A DNA stretch of 64,000 nt from Verrucomicrobiaceae bacterium (lineage in GTDB: Bacteria > Pseudomonadota > Gammaproteobacteria > Pseudomonadales > CAMLJR01), in NCBI GenBank assembly GCA_028293825.1, contig JAQGNY010000026.1, forward strand, positions 62,001 through 126,000, in the 5' to 3' direction. Under the pieces are notes generated by a model. That model was not told where the DNA came from, ran no database searches, and saw nothing but the letters and a program-made list of their open reading frames with translations. The translations under genes were made by a program, and so were the position numbers. Each line of letters starts with the position of its first letter. The first letter of the stretch is position 1. This document shows, piece by piece, positions 1 to 9,837 of this stretch.

Positions 1-708
1 GACATCATGGTCGTGGTTGCCTACGGTTTGATTCTGCCGACACCAGTGCTCGAAACACCGCGCCTTGGCTGCGTCAACGTGCATGCATCGATACTGCCGC
101 GTTGGCGCGGCGCCGCGCCGATCCAACGCGCGATCGAAGCCGGCGATGCCGAAACCGGCGTCACCATCATGCAGATGGACGCGGGCCTCGACACCGGCGC
201 GATGCTGTCTATCGTGCGTTGCGCCATCGATGCGGATGAAACTGCGGCGACGCTGCACGACAAGCTTGCAGCGATAGGCACCCCGGCACTGCTGGCGACA
301 TTACAGGCATTGAATGAGCAGCGCGCCAATCCGCAACAGCAAGACGATGCGCTGAACTGCTACGCGGCCAAAATCAGCAAAGACGAAGCGATCATCGACT
401 GGCAGCAACCGGCCGGCGTGCTCGACCGCCGCGTGCGCGCGTTCAATCCATTTCCGATTGCGTACGGCGTATTGAGCGGCGAGCGCGTGAAATTCCATCG
501 CGCTGCACCCGGACCAATGATTAGCGATGCCAACCCCGGCAGCATCGTCAGCGCCGAGCGCGACGGTATCGTCGTTGCCTGCGGCGACAACACCAGCCTG
601 CGCATCCTTGAGCTGCAATGGCCCGGTGGAAAAATCCTCAGCAGCGCCGAAGCATTGAATGGGCGTGGCGATTTACTCAAACCGGGTGCGCGTTTCGATG
701 CTGCTTGA
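1..708 (+). CDS. fmt: Methionyl-tRNA formyltransferase (5' truncated by window edge)
   Basis: This enzyme formylates initiator Met-tRNA in the cytosol with 10-formyl-tetrahydrofolate so that translation can begin. The gene enters from the left edge: the last 235 residues are present and roughly the first 80 of the usual ~315 are missing. The visible part opens inside the catalytic domain with VAYGLILP. The segment NVHASILPRWRGAAPI (about residues 26-41 of the visible part) carries the active-site Asn and His, and MQMDAGLDTG near residue 60 carries the catalytic Asp. The remainder is the C-terminal tRNA-binding part. Its stop overlaps the start of rsmB by 11 bases, the usual fmt-rsmB pairing. 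A deformylase gene would be expected just upstream, outside the window; that is inference. Confidence 0.96.
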   Translation, partial: DIMVVVAYGLILPTPVLETPRLGCVNVHASILPRWRGAAPIQRAIEAGDAETGVTIMQMDAGLDTGAMLSIVRCAIDADETAATLHDKLAAIGTPALLATLQALNEQRANPQQQDDALNCYAAKISKDEAIIDWQQPAGVLDRRVRAFNPFPIAYGVLSGERVKFHRAAPGPMISDANPGSIVSAERDGIVVACGDNTSLRILELQWPGGKILSSAEALNGRGDLLKPGARFDAA

Positions 709-1993
709 TTGCCGCGCAGCGGCAGCGCAGGTTATCGCCGCGGTTTGCGCCGAAGGCCAATCACTCGAACGACAACTGTCGCGCCTGGAACCTTCCGTTA
801 GAGAACGCGATCGCGCGCTGTTGCGCGAGCTGTGTTACGGCAGCTTGCGCTGGCACCCACAGCTGTCGGCGCTGATTAAACCGCTGCTGCAAAAGCCGCT
901 GAAAAAAAACGACGGCGATGTCGAACAGCTGCTGATCGTCGGCGCCTATCAATTAATGCACACGCGTATCCCGGCGCATGCGGCGATCAATACTGCGGTC
1001 GAAGCCTGTCGCGCACTGAACAAAACCTGGGCCGCCGGCCTGATCAACGCCGTGTTGCGCAAATTGCAGCGCGAGCAACAAACCTTGTTAGAGCATTTGT
1101 CCGACGACGCGCGACGCGCGCATCCGCAATGGCTGTGGCAGCGTTTGCGCAGCGAATGGCCGCAGCATATCGAGACCATCGCCGCCGCCAACAACCATTA
1201 CCCGCCGATGTGTTTGCGCGTTAATAAACTGCACACCGCGCGCGCGGATTATTTGACCGCGCTCGCCGCAGCCGATATTACCGCCGCCGCGTGCGAACTC
1301 AGCGCGGACGGCATTCGCCTGCACGAACCGATCGACGTGGCATCACTGCCGGAATTTTTCGAAGGGGCGGTGAGCGTGCAGGATGAGGCCGCGCAATTGG
1401 CGGCGCAGCTGCTCGACGTGCAGCCGCAACAACGGGTACTCGATGCCTGCTGCGCGCCGGGCGGCAAAACCTGTCACGTGCTGGAGCTGCAACCGCAGTT
1501 GCGCGAAATGGTCGCCCTGGATGTCGACGCCGCGCGCCTGCACCGGGTCGAATCGAATTTACAGCGCTTGAATTTAGCCGCGACGGTGGTGGTCGGCGAT
1601 GCGCTGACGCCGTCGACGTGGTGGGACAATGTGCCGTTCGAGCGCATTCTGCTCGACGCGCCGTGCTCCGGCACCGGCGTTATCCGCCGTCATCCCGATA
1701 TCAAAATTCTGCGCAGCGAGAGCGATGTCGCGCAGCTCGCTGTCCTGCAATTGCAATTGCTGACCGCGCTGTGGCCGACACTGGCGGCCGGCGGCATTCT
1801 GCTTTATGCGACCTGTTCAATTTTGCCGGATGAAAATACCCGCGTGCTCGAGCAGTTTCTGGCCCTGACCAGCGATGCGCGCGAACTGCCGATTGCAGCG
1901 GAGTGGGGCATTGCGCAACCGATCGGGCGGCAATTGCTGCCGAGTATCGATGGCTGCGATGGCTTTTATTACGCGCGCCTGCAAAAAATCTAA
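698..1993 (+). CDS. rsmB: 16S rRNA (cytosine-967-C5)-methyltransferase RsmB
   Basis: RsmB methylates C967 of 16S rRNA using S-adenosylmethionine. I chose the ATG at 698 (protein starting MLLDCRAAAAQ) because homologues begin at this point; an ATG at 659 would add 13 residues that read through the fmt tail. From 698 the protein is 431 residues, the usual length. The N-terminal part is the NusB-like RNA-binding domain (ELCYGSLRWHPQL, TRIPAHAAINTAVE). The methyltransferase domain has the SAM loop CCAPGGKT near residue 251, DAPCSGTGVIRRHPDIK near 320 with one catalytic Cys, and YATCSILPDEN near 371 with the second Cys. It is translationally coupled to fmt by an 11-base overlap and converges on the djlA-like gene. 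Confidence 0.96.
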   Translation: MLLDCRAAAAQVIAAVCAEGQSLERQLSRLEPSVRERDRALLRELCYGSLRWHPQLSALIKPLLQKPLKKNDGDVEQLLIVGAYQLMHTRIPAHAAINTAVEACRALNKTWAAGLINAVLRKLQREQQTLLEHLSDDARRAHPQWLWQRLRSEWPQHIETIAAANNHYPPMCLRVNKLHTARADYLTALAAADITAAACELSADGIRLHEPIDVASLPEFFEGAVSVQDEAAQLAAQLLDVQPQQRVLDACCAPGGKTCHVLELQPQLREMVALDVDAARLHRVESNLQRLNLAATVVVGDALTPSTWWDNVPFERILLDAPCSGTGVIRRHPDIKILRSESDVAQLAVLQLQLLTALWPTLAAGGILLYATCSILPDENTRVLEQFLALTSDARELPIAAEWGIAQPIGRQLLPSIDGCDGFYYARLQKI

Positions 1994-2026
1994 CGGCTTT
2001 CTTTAGGCGCGATCTTTAAGCTCGGC

Positions 2027-2836
2027 TTAGACGCGGCGGGCTTTTTCGATCAGCTCGTACGCCGCCTGAATTTCCTGGGTTTTCTCCGTCGCCATTTTCA
2101 GCATGTCCGGCGGCACACCCTGCGACATTAGTTTATCCGGGTGATGCTGGCTCATTAATTTGCGATAGGCTTTTTTCAGATCGGCGTCGTTGATGTCCGC
2201 GCTTACGCCCAGCGCCCGATACGCATTGGCGAGCGCATCCGGACGCGGCGTTGCCTCTGCGCTGTAACCCTGCGAATAGCCGCGCTGATGAAAATGCTGT
2301 TGCGCTTGCAGCATGTCGAGCAACTGCGCGAACTGCGCACCATTGAAGCCGACGCTAGCGGCAACGCGTTGCAATATCGAGCGCTCCGCCGCGTGCAAGA
2401 CATTATCGGCCAGCGCGAAGGCGACCAAATATTCGATCAACGCGCGCTTCAGGCCCGGATGAAACGCCGTCTTGCGCGTGAAATCCGCCAGTTGCGCATC
2501 GAGCTGAAAATCGGGTGTGGCGCCGCGTTTGAACAGCGCGATCGCTTCGTTGCGCGTGTTGCCGCTCAAGCCGAATTGCGCCATCAACTTTTCCATGCCG
2601 GCGATTTCGGCTTCGTTGATATGGCCATCGGCTTTCGCCAGATGCCCAGCCAATAAAAACACCGTGGCAAAAAAGGGATGCTCGTTTAACGGTAGCGAGC
2701 CGAAATTCGAAAATCCCGAACGCGCGCGGCTGAAGGCCTTATCGAAATAATGGCCGAGTATCAGGCCGAACAATAAGCCGACCCAGCCCGCCATGCGCAC
2801 GCCGACGATGGCGCCAATCAATTTGCCGATAATCAT
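2027..2836 (-). CDS. djlA: DjlA-type membrane-anchored J-domain co-chaperone
   Basis: DjlA is an inner-membrane type III co-chaperone that stimulates DnaK ATPase and is linked to envelope stress and capsule signalling in enterics. The 269-residue protein has the family's length and layout. A single N-terminal glycine-patterned membrane segment (about residues 4-30, ending HYFDKAF) comes first. A helical TerB-like central domain follows (about 50-180), then a linker containing QRGYSQGYS. The C-terminal J domain (about 205-269) carries the invariant HPD in KLMSQHHPDKL and the typical QEIQAAYELI end. It is convergent with rsmB, with 33 bases between the two stops. Nothing in the sequence suggests damage. 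Confidence 0.92.
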   Translation of the reverse strand: MIIGKLIGAIVGVRMAGWVGLLFGLILGHYFDKAFSRARSGFSNFGSLPLNEHPFFATVFLLAGHLAKADGHINEAEIAGMEKLMAQFGLSGNTRNEAIALFKRGATPDFQLDAQLADFTRKTAFHPGLKRALIEYLVAFALADNVLHAAERSILQRVAASVGFNGAQFAQLLDMLQAQQHFHQRGYSQGYSAEATPRPDALANAYRALGVSADINDADLKKAYRKLMSQHHPDKLMSQGVPPDMLKMATEKTQEIQAAYELIEKARRV

Positions 2837-2966
2837 GCCGATATCTCAAAGGACCGCTGAGAAAAAAAGAGCCGTGGCGAAAGTTCGCCGCGTACGCGCT
2901 GTGTCGAAGCGATTAGCCGCGTCACCGGATTGTTTGCCATAGGGACGAATCGGATTCGCTGCACAC

Positions 2967-3887
2967 TTAGGCCGAGCGCCGCTTATAAATATCGGCGGTG
3001 CCTTCGACTCGTGCTTTGAAGCGTTTGTATTCCCATTGATATTGCTCGGGATGCTCGCGCACGATGGCCTCGACGCTGCGATTGAGCGCCGCCAGCGCCA
3101 CGGCCGAATCGGCGGAATAAAGCGCGGGATCTGGCTCGCGGTAAATCATCCGAAAGCCACCTTCGGGCAAGCGCAGCGCCACCGTAATTACCGCCTGCAC
3201 GCCAGTTTTCTGCAGCAGGTTGCTGGCTAGCGTCATCGTCAATGCCGGCTGACCGAAGAAAGGCGCGAACTCCGCACCGGCTTGTTTCGGCACTTGGTCA
3301 GGCAGCATGCCCACCAAAGCGCCGCGCTTGAGTGCCTTCAATACGCTGCGCACACCGCTGTTGTCAGCCGGCACCAAGGTCGAACCGCTGCGGCTACGGC
3401 CGGTTTGCACCAGTGCGTTTACCGCCGGATTTTCCGAGGGTAAATACATCGAGGTAATGCCGTAGCGATGGCCCAGATAAACCCCGACTACTTCCCAGTT
3501 GCCATGATGTGGCGCCAGAATCATCGCGCCCCGGCCGCTGGCGCGGGCGCGTTCGAGCACATCCTCACCCTCGATTTGCGTCACCGCCGCGATCACTTTC
3601 GCCGGGGGCGACAACCATATCTTCGGCAGCTCCAGCGCGGTCTGGCCGAAATCGAGCAGGCTGTCATGCACCAATTGCGCACGCTGGTCGTCGTCGAGCT
3701 CGGGCAAACACTGCGCGATATTGGTAGCGGTGATGAATTTTTCGCGCGAGTCGAAGCGCCAAAACACCTCGCCCAACTGACGGCCAAGCCAATTCAGCCA
3801 CGACCACGGCAACAGCGCGAGCAAGCGCATGAGAATCTGCAACGGCAGAACTTTAAGCGATGACACCGGCCGGGCAACCTCAGACAA
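2967..3887 (-). CDS. LpxL/HtrB-type lipid A acyltransferase
   Basis: Inner-membrane acyltransferase of the LpxL/LpxM family, which adds a secondary acyl chain (often laurate) to Kdo2-lipid IVA from acyl-ACP. The 306-residue protein has an N-terminal membrane anchor (ILMRLLALLPWSWLNWLG, about residues 18-35). The catalytic HX4E motif lies in APHHGNWEVVGVYLG near residue 125. The later segments GMLPDQVP and FFGQPALTMTLASNLLQKTG are typical of the family. I cannot tell LpxL from LpxM or LpxP from sequence alone. The gene is divergent from glyQ across a 168-base gap, so the two probably have back-to-back promoters. Confidence 0.9.
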   Translation of the reverse strand: MSEVARPVSSLKVLPLQILMRLLALLPWSWLNWLGRQLGEVFWRFDSREKFITATNIAQCLPELDDDQRAQLVHDSLLDFGQTALELPKIWLSPPAKVIAAVTQIEGEDVLERARASGRGAMILAPHHGNWEVVGVYLGHRYGITSMYLPSENPAVNALVQTGRSRSGSTLVPADNSGVRSVLKALKRGALVGMLPDQVPKQAGAEFAPFFGQPALTMTLASNLLQKTGVQAVITVALRLPEGGFRMIYREPDPALYSADSAVALAALNRSVEAIVREHPEQYQWEYKRFKARVEGTADIYKRRSA

Positions 3888-4055
3888 ACGGCGCCCATTG
3901 TAAACAGCGCAGCGGCTTTAGCGGCAATCACAAAGTGCAGACAAAATGACTTTCTCACCCGGCAGCAACCGCAACCATGCGCGCTCTGTATAATTGCGCC
4001 TTTTTCGCGAAGCCAGATTTTTTCAATTCCAGCTTTTCGCCACACTCTCTTTTAA

Positions 4056-5060
4056 ATGAACAAAATTAAGGTACCCGCCGTGAGCGCGCCCTCTAACACA
4101 CCAGACAAGAGCACTTTTCAAGGTTTGATTCTGGCCCTGCAACAATTTTGGGCCGAGCAGGGCTGCGTGATTTTGCAGCCGCTCGATATGGAAGTCGGCG
4201 CGGGTACGTTTCACCCCGCGACATTTCTGCGCGCACTCGGTCCGGAAACCTGGAACGCCGCCTATGTGCAGCCGAGCCGTCGCCCGGCCGATGGCCGCTA
4301 CGGCGAAAATCCAAACCGGCTGCAGCACTACTACCAATTTCAGGTGGTGATGAAACCGTCGCCGGACAATATTCAGGAGCTGTATCTCGAATCGCTGCGC
4401 CTGCTCGGTTTCGATCCGCTCGTTAACGACATCCGCTTTGTCGAAGACAACTGGGAATCGCCGACGCTGGGCGCGTGGGGACTCGGTTGGGAAGTGTGGT
4501 TGAACGGTATGGAAGTCACGCAGTTCACTTATTTTCAACAAGTCGGCGGCCTGGAATGTTTCCCTGTCACCGGCGAAATCACTTATGGCCTCGAGCGGCT
4601 CGCCATGTACCTGCAGGGCGTGAACAGTGTTTACGATTTGGTATGGGCGAAAGGGCCGCAAGGTGTCGTGACGTATGGCGACGTGTTCCACCAAAACGAA
4701 GTGGAAATGTCGCGCTACAACTTTGAAGAAGCCAACGTCGAAAAACTATTCGAGCTGTTCGACTACTACGAGAGCGAAAGTAAAAAGCTGATCGAAAAAA
4801 GTTTGCCGCTGCCCGCCTATGAAATGGTGATGAAAGCATCGCATTCGTTCAATTTGCTCGACGCGCGCAAAGCAATTTCAGTGACTGAGCGCCAACGCTT
4901 TATTTTGCGCGTGCGCGGTTTGGCACGGGCGGTTGCGCAGGCGTACGACAATGCGCGCGAAAAACTGGGTTATCCGTTAGCGCCGGAGCCGTTGCGTCAA
5001 GAAGCGCTCGACAAGAAAAAAAATGAACGTCAAAAAAATTCCGGTGGAGAAGCCGCATGA
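4056..5060 (+). CDS. glyQ: Glycyl-tRNA synthetase alpha subunit
   Basis: This is the catalytic alpha chain of the bacterial alpha2-beta2 glycyl-tRNA synthetase; it binds glycine and ATP and forms glycyl-adenylate. The family core starts at [18 protein letters not shown] (about residue 20) and is preceded here by about 18 extra low-complexity residues. Hallmark segments include [37 protein letters not shown], and [20 protein letters not shown] near residue 170-190. The 334-residue length is slightly above the usual ~300 because of the N-terminal extension and a lysine-rich tail. An alternative GTG at 4081 would shorten it by about 8 residues; I kept the ATG. The stop overlaps glyS by 4 bases (ATGA), so the two subunits are translationally coupled. 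Confidence 0.97.
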   Translation: MNKIKVPAVSAPSNTPDKSTFQGLILALQQFWAEQGCVILQPLDMEVGAGTFHPATFLRALGPETWNAAYVQPSRRPADGRYGENPNRLQHYYQFQVVMKPSPDNIQELYLESLRLLGFDPLVNDIRFVEDNWESPTLGAWGLGWEVWLNGMEVTQFTYFQQVGGLECFPVTGEITYGLERLAMYLQGVNSVYDLVWAKGPQGVVTYGDVFHQNEVEMSRYNFEEANVEKLFELFDYYESESKKLIEKSLPLPAYEMVMKASHSFNLLDARKAISVTERQRFILRVRGLARAVAQAYDNAREKLGYPLAPEPLRQEALDKKKNERQKNSGGEAA

Positions 5061-7138
5061 GTCTGCCGTTCCTTGTAGAAATCGGCACCGAAGAACTGCC
5101 GCCGAAAGCGCTTAAAGCACTGCACGAACATTTTGCTGCGGGAATCGCGAGCGGTTTAAAAGAAGCCGGCCTTGCGCATGAAAAAATTCACGCATTCGGT
5201 GCGCCGCGTCGTCTTGCGGTCTTGGTCGAAAATCTCGAACTGCGTCAGGCCGATCAGCAAATCGAAAAGCTCGGCCCCAATGTTGCCAATGCATTCGATG
5301 CCGACGGCAAACCGACCAAAGCGACCGAAGGTTTCGCGCGCTCGTGCGGCATCGCCGTCGAGCAATTGCAACGCACGCAAACCGATAAGGGCGAGCGCCT
5401 GGTTTTTCGCAGCGCGCAGGAAGGAAAATTCGCGCTCGATTTATTGCCGGGCATCGTCACCGCATCGCTGGATAAATTGCCGATTCCAAAACGCATGCGC
5501 TGGGGCGCCAAGCGCGCTGAGTTTGTACGGCCCGTGCACTGGCTGGTAATGCTGCTCGGCAAGCAAGTGGTCGACGCCGAAATTCTCGGCATCAAAGCCG
5601 GTCGCGATACACGCGGACATCGCTTTCACGCCAACCGTAATTTCCCGCTCGCCAACGCGCTCGACTATCAATTGACGCTGGAAAAAGACGCGAAAGTTAT
5701 CGCCGATTTCAATGAGCGACGCGGCCATATTCGCGCGCAGGTCGAACAGCTCGGCCGCAAATTCAACGGCACGGCGGTCATCGATGAAAATCTGCTCGAC
5801 GAAGTAACCGGCTTAGTCGAATGGCCGGTCGCGCTCGCGGGAAATTTCGAAGAACGCTTTCTCGCAGTGCCGCCGGAAGCGCTGATCTCATCAATGAAAG
5901 AACACCAAAAATATTTCCACGTGGTTGATGCGAGCAGAAAACTGCTGCCGCATTTCATCACCATTGCGAATATCGAAAGCAAAGACCCGGCGAAAGTTAT
6001 CGACGGCAACGAGCGCGTAATTCGTCCGCGCTTAAGTGACGCCGCGTTCTTTTATGAAACCGATTTGAAAACGCCGCTGATCGAGCGCCGCGAAAAATTA
6101 AAAAGCGTCGTGTTTCAGGAAAAGCTCGGCACTGTGTTTGAAAAAACCGAGCGCATCGCACAGCTCGCGGGATTTATCGCTGAAAAAATTCACGGCAACA
6201 GTGACTGGGCGAAGCGCGCTGGCGCTTTGAGCAAAGCGGATCTGGTCAGCAATATGGTCGGCGAGTTCGACGATATGCAGGGCATCGCCGGTACTTATTA
6301 CGCGCTGCACGATGGCGAACCGAACGAAGTTGCGCACGCGCTGCGCGAACATTATCAGCCGCGTTTCGCCGGCGATGAATTGCCTGCTACAACAACCGGT
6401 GCTGCCGTTGCACTGGCCGATCGACTCGATACCTTGGTTGGTATTTTCGGTATTGGCCAACCGCCGACCGGGTCGAAAGATCCGTTCGCGCTGCGCCGTG
6501 CCGCGCTCGGTGTGTTGCGTTTAATTGTCGAAAAGAATTTCGATCTTGATCTGCGCGAATTGCTGCAAAAAGCTCAAGCGCAATATCCGCAATTTTCCGC
6601 GCAGAGCGATCTGGCCGAAACTATTCTCGCGTATATGCTCGAACGTTTCCGCGCGTGGTTCGAAGATGAAAATATTCCCGCCGAAGTATTTATGGCAGTC
6701 AGCGCAAAACAATTAAGCCAGCCGCTCGATATCAATCAGCGCGTGCAAGCCGTGTTTCGTTTCAGCCAATTGCCGGAAGCACAGGCGCTCGCCGCTGCGA
6801 ATAAACGCGTGTCGAATATTCTGGCGAAACAAAGTGGCGACGCTGAATTGCCAGCGCTGCAAATGCAACTATTGACCGAGAGCGCCGAAAAAGAATTGGC
6901 GCAACAAGTGACGACACTGCAACAGAAAGTGCAACCGCTGTTTGCGGCGCGACACTATCGCGAAGGTCTTGAACAACTCGCCAGTCTGCGCGGCGCGGTC
7001 GATGCGTTTTTCGATAATGTGATGGTGATGGCGGACGACCTCGCGGTAAGAAACAATCGGCTCGCGCTGTTGTCGCAATTGCGCAATTTATTTTTGGAAG
7101 TGGCGGATATTTCGTTGCTGGCGCCCACGACGAAGTAA
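5057..7138 (+). CDS. glyS: Glycyl-tRNA synthetase beta subunit
   Basis: The beta chain of glycyl-tRNA synthetase recognises and positions tRNA-Gly for the alpha chain. The protein is 693 residues, the standard length. It opens with the highly conserved [18 protein letters not shown] and continues through [13 protein letters not shown] (about residue 48) and [20 protein letters not shown] (about 140-160). The segments [16 protein letters not shown] and [10 protein letters not shown] are also present, followed by an HD-like segment ([20 protein letters not shown]) and a C-terminal anticodon-binding-like region. It follows glyQ with a 4-base overlap in one operon. The 140-base gap to gmhB contains a palindromic dispersed repeat (7214-7249). 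Confidence 0.97.
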   Translation: MSLPFLVEIGTEELPPKALKALHEHFAAGIASGLKEAGLAHEKIHAFGAPRRLAVLVENLELRQADQQIEKLGPNVANAFDADGKPTKATEGFARSCGIAVEQLQRTQTDKGERLVFRSAQEGKFALDLLPGIVTASLDKLPIPKRMRWGAKRAEFVRPVHWLVMLLGKQVVDAEILGIKAGRDTRGHRFHANRNFPLANALDYQLTLEKDAKVIADFNERRGHIRAQVEQLGRKFNGTAVIDENLLDEVTGLVEWPVALAGNFEERFLAVPPEALISSMKEHQKYFHVVDASRKLLPHFITIANIESKDPAKVIDGNERVIRPRLSDAAFFYETDLKTPLIERREKLKSVVFQEKLGTVFEKTERIAQLAGFIAEKIHGNSDWAKRAGALSKADLVSNMVGEFDDMQGIAGTYYALHDGEPNEVAHALREHYQPRFAGDELPATTTGAAVALADRLDTLVGIFGIGQPPTGSKDPFALRRAALGVLRLIVEKNFDLDLRELLQKAQAQYPQFSAQSDLAETILAYMLERFRAWFEDENIPAEVFMAVSAKQLSQPLDINQRVQAVFRFSQLPEAQALAAANKRVSNILAKQSGDAELPALQMQLLTESAEKELAQQVTTLQQKVQPLFAARHYREGLEQLASLRGAVDAFFDNVMVMADDLAVRNNRLALLSQLRNLFLEVADISLLAPTTK

Positions 7139-7213
7139 TGCAGCTGCAGAACGTTAACCCCGTTTAATCAAAGGGACTATGAACGCAGCGAGTGGGAGAT
7201 TTACGCGCCGAAG

Positions 7214-7249
7214 AAATCCCCCTACCCCCCTTTGATAAAGGGGGAAATT
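7214..7249. repeat. Palindromic CCCCCTTT...AAAGGGGG dispersed repeat, copy 1
   Basis: A 36-base element reads AAATCCCCC-TA-CCCCCC and then TTTGATAAAGGGGGAAATT. The core CCCCCTTT and AAAGGGGG arms pair around GAT. The same pattern occurs twice in inverted orientation at 63927-64000, so this is a dispersed repeat. Here it sits in the glyS-gmhB intergenic space, where the hairpin could also slow or end transcription, although no T-run follows it. Confidence 0.75.
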
Positions 7250-7278
7250 AATTTTCAACTATCAAACTCTGGATTTAT

Positions 7279-7833
7279 ATGCTCGTAATCCTCGACCGCG
7301 ACGGTGTAATTAACGAAGACTCCAGCGATTTTATTAAATCGGTAGATGAGTGGCACCCCATTGCCGGCAGCATCGATGCAATCGCGCGTTTAAGTCGGCA
7401 TGGATTTACCGTCGCCGTGGCCACTAATCAATCGGGATTGGGCCGCGGTTTATTTACGCTCGACGATCTGGAAGCAATGCACGCACGTTTATGCGAAATG
7501 GTTGAAAGCGCGGGCGGTCATGTCGCCGGTATTTTTTATTGCCCGCACACGCCAGAAGACAATTGCGATTGTCGCAAACCGAAAAGCGGTTTGATCGATG
7601 CGATCGAACGCGAATTTAAGACGTCAGCACACGGCGCATGGTTAATCGGCGATTCGCAACGCGATCTTGAAGCGGGATTAATTAAACACTGCGTGCCGGT
7701 ATTGGTATTGACCGGCAAAGGCGCCGCCACCCAAATCAAATTAGCGGCGAGTAATGACGCGCAATGGCGCGATTTAAAAATATTCCCCGATCTGTCCGCC
7801 GCAGCCGATGCCTTGATTGCGAGTACCAACTGA
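7279..7833 (+). CDS. gmhB: D-glycero-D-manno-heptose-1,7-bisphosphate 7-phosphatase
   Basis: A HAD-superfamily phosphatase of the ADP-heptose pathway that supplies the LPS inner core. The 184-residue protein starts MLVILDRDGVINEDS, holding the DxDG nucleophile motif at residues 6-9. It continues with VATNQSGLGRG (HAD motif 2, about residue 47) and a zinc loop with CPHTPEDNCDCRKPK near residues 95-109, typical of GmhB. GDSQRDLEAG near residue 131 is the C-terminal acidic motif. The neighbours (glyQS before, plsC after with a 2-base gap) form a common envelope-biogenesis arrangement. The ribosome-binding site is weak; the start is supported by homology. Confidence 0.93.
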   Translation: MLVILDRDGVINEDSSDFIKSVDEWHPIAGSIDAIARLSRHGFTVAVATNQSGLGRGLFTLDDLEAMHARLCEMVESAGGHVAGIFYCPHTPEDNCDCRKPKSGLIDAIEREFKTSAHGAWLIGDSQRDLEAGLIKHCVPVLVLTGKGAATQIKLAASNDAQWRDLKIFPDLSAAADALIASTN

Positions 7834-7835
7834 TC

Positions 7836-8579
7836 ATGTCTTCATCGAACACTTTTTTTCTCGCGCTGCGCTCTGCCATATTTTATTTCGGTTATTCATT
7901 GCTCACCGTTTGGTTCAGCGTCAGCGGCGTAATTTTTTGCTGGTTTCTTTCTTATCGTACGCGCTACGTTTATTTAACCTGGTGGAATTATTTGGTGATG
8001 GCGTGGTTGCGTTTGATTTGCGGCGTGCGCTGCGAAGTGCGCGGCCGCGAAAATCTCCCCGCTGGTCCCATCGTGTTGTTATCGAAACATCAAAGCCAAT
8101 GGGAAACTTTTTTTCTGCAGGTGCTGCATCCGCCGATCGCGACTGTTCTAAAAAAAGAATTACTGTCTGTGCCTTTTTTCGGTTGGGGCTTGGCGTTGTT
8201 GGAACCGATTGCGATTGATCGCAATAGCCCCAAGCAAGCGCTGAAACGCATTATGGAGGAAGGTCAGCGGTTAATTGGATTGGGCCGTTCGGTAATGATT
8301 TTTCCCGAGGGCACGCGCACACCGCTCGGTGAAATCGGCAATTACGCGCGCAGCGGCGCTACGTTGGCGTGCAAAGCCGGCGTGCCGATTATTGCTGTCG
8401 CGCATAATGCCGCGCATTGCTGGCCGTCAAAGAAGTTTATTAAATATCCGGGCGTTATTCAGGTTGTGATCAGCGCACCGATCGATACCAGCGAAGGCGA
8501 TGGTCGCGCTCTGACCGAAACCGTTAAAAATTGGATAGAAGACGAAATCACCAAAATGGATAGCGCCACCGCGCCATAA
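7836..8579 (+). CDS. plsC: 1-acyl-sn-glycerol-3-phosphate acyltransferase
   Basis: Inner-membrane acyltransferase that converts lysophosphatidic acid to phosphatidic acid in phospholipid synthesis. I set the start at 7836 (MSSSNTFFLALRS), directly after the gmhB stop; an upstream in-frame start at 7764 would lie inside gmhB. This gives 247 residues. An N-terminal membrane segment (about residues 9-35) precedes the catalytic block. The HX4D-type motif appears as KHQSQWET near residue 87. The substrate-binding motif FPEGTRTPLGE lies near residue 160 and GVPIIAVAHNA near 188. Spacing of 2 bases to gmhB implies one transcript. Confidence 0.92.
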   Translation: MSSSNTFFLALRSAIFYFGYSLLTVWFSVSGVIFCWFLSYRTRYVYLTWWNYLVMAWLRLICGVRCEVRGRENLPAGPIVLLSKHQSQWETFFLQVLHPPIATVLKKELLSVPFFGWGLALLEPIAIDRNSPKQALKRIMEEGQRLIGLGRSVMIFPEGTRTPLGEIGNYARSGATLACKAGVPIIAVAHNAAHCWPSKKFIKYPGVIQVVISAPIDTSEGDGRALTETVKNWIEDEITKMDSATAP

Positions 8580-8613
8580 CTTACATGTTAGATAAATCGA
8601 TCCTCACCTCGTC

Positions 8614-9837
8614 ATGAGTCAGTTAACGCTGCGCCGCCCGGCGCTTATTTTTATTTTGATCACAATCACGCTGGATATGCTGGCGATCGGCATCATTATT
8701 CCGGTGCTGCCCAAACTCGTGGTCGATTTTGCCGGCGGCGATTCGGCGCATGGCGCCGAGATTTACGGTTTGTTCGGCGCGGCGTGGGCGCTGATGCAAT
8801 TTTTCTGTTCGCCGATTATGGGCGCGCTATCCGATCGCTACGGCCGGCGTCGCGTTATTTTGATTTCCAATTTTGGACTCGGCCTCGATTATATTTTGAT
8901 GGCGCTGGCGCCAAACCTGATGTGGCTGTTTGTCGGCCGTGTTATTTCCGGCATCACCGCTGCGAGTATCAGCACCGCGCAGGCGTATATCGCCGATGTC
9001 ACGCCAGCGGATAAACGCGCCGGCGCATTCGGTTTGATGGGTGCGTGTTTTGGATTGGGATTTGTGCTCGGGCCGGGCTTGGGCGGTTTGCTCGGCAGCA
9101 TCGATTCGCACTTGCCGTTCTGGGTCGCTGCCGCGCTCAGCTTAACCAATGCGATGTACGGATTATTTGTATTGCCGGAATCATTGCCGCCAGAAAATCG
9201 TTCTGCATTTTCATGGCGACGCGCTAATCCCATCGCGTCATTGCGCTTGTTGCTCGCGCACAAAGATTTAGCGGGACTCGCCAGCGTCGGGTTTTTATCG
9301 AATCTTGCGCACGTGGTATTGCCGAGCACCTTTGTGCTGTACGCCGGTTATCGCTATCACTGGGACGCGCGCGATGTCGGCTTGGCGATGGCATTGGTCG
9401 GCGTTTGCAGTGCCGTCGTGCAAGGCGGATTGGTACGGCCATTCGTCGCGCACTTTGGCGAGCGCGCGGCGCTGTTGACCGGATTGATTGCAGGGGCCGT
9501 TGGCTTTGTTATTTTCGGGCTCGCGCCTACGGGAACATTATTTTTGTGGGGAATTTTATTCACCACGCTGTGGGGATTAGCAGGGCCCGCCGCGCAGGGT
9601 TTGATGAGTCGACGCGTCGGCGCCAGCGAACAGGGTCGCTTGCAGGGTGCCAACTCGAGTCTCACCGGTATTGCACAATTAATCGGCCCGCTTTTATTTA
9701 CCTATACGTTCGCGAAATTTATTAATCCCGACGCCGCTTGGCATTTACCGGGCGCACCGTTTTTATTGGCTGCATTATTGTTATTTGCGGCGATGCTAAA
9801 TGCGTTGTATGCCGCACGTAACGCCACTGCGATTTGA
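8614..9837 (+). CDS. MFS transporter, TetA/TCR-like drug:H+ antiporter family
   Basis: A 407-residue inner-membrane major facilitator with twelve predictable hydrophobic segments. The sequence between the second and third helices, GALSDRYGRRRVIL (about residues 70-83), is the MFS motif A. The N-terminal half resembles tetracycline-efflux (TCR) proteins: ITLDMLAIGIIIPVLP in helix 1, GRVISGITAASISTAQAYIADVT in helix 4, and GACFGLGFVLGPGLGG in helix 5 (motif C, typical of antiporters). The substrate cannot be read from sequence; TetA-like membership does not by itself mean tetracycline resistance. It lies 34 bases after plsC and may share its transcript. Confidence 0.85.
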   Translation: MSQLTLRRPALIFILITITLDMLAIGIIIPVLPKLVVDFAGGDSAHGAEIYGLFGAAWALMQFFCSPIMGALSDRYGRRRVILISNFGLGLDYILMALAPNLMWLFVGRVISGITAASISTAQAYIADVTPADKRAGAFGLMGACFGLGFVLGPGLGGLLGSIDSHLPFWVAAALSLTNAMYGLFVLPESLPPENRSAFSWRRANPIASLRLLLAHKDLAGLASVGFLSNLAHVVLPSTFVLYAGYRYHWDARDVGLAMALVGVCSAVVQGGLVRPFVAHFGERAALLTGLIAGAVGFVIFGLAPTGTLFLWGILFTTLWGLAGPAAQGLMSRRVGASEQGRLQGANSSLTGIAQLIGPLLFTYTFAKFINPDAAWHLPGAPFLLAALLLFAAMLNALYAARNATAI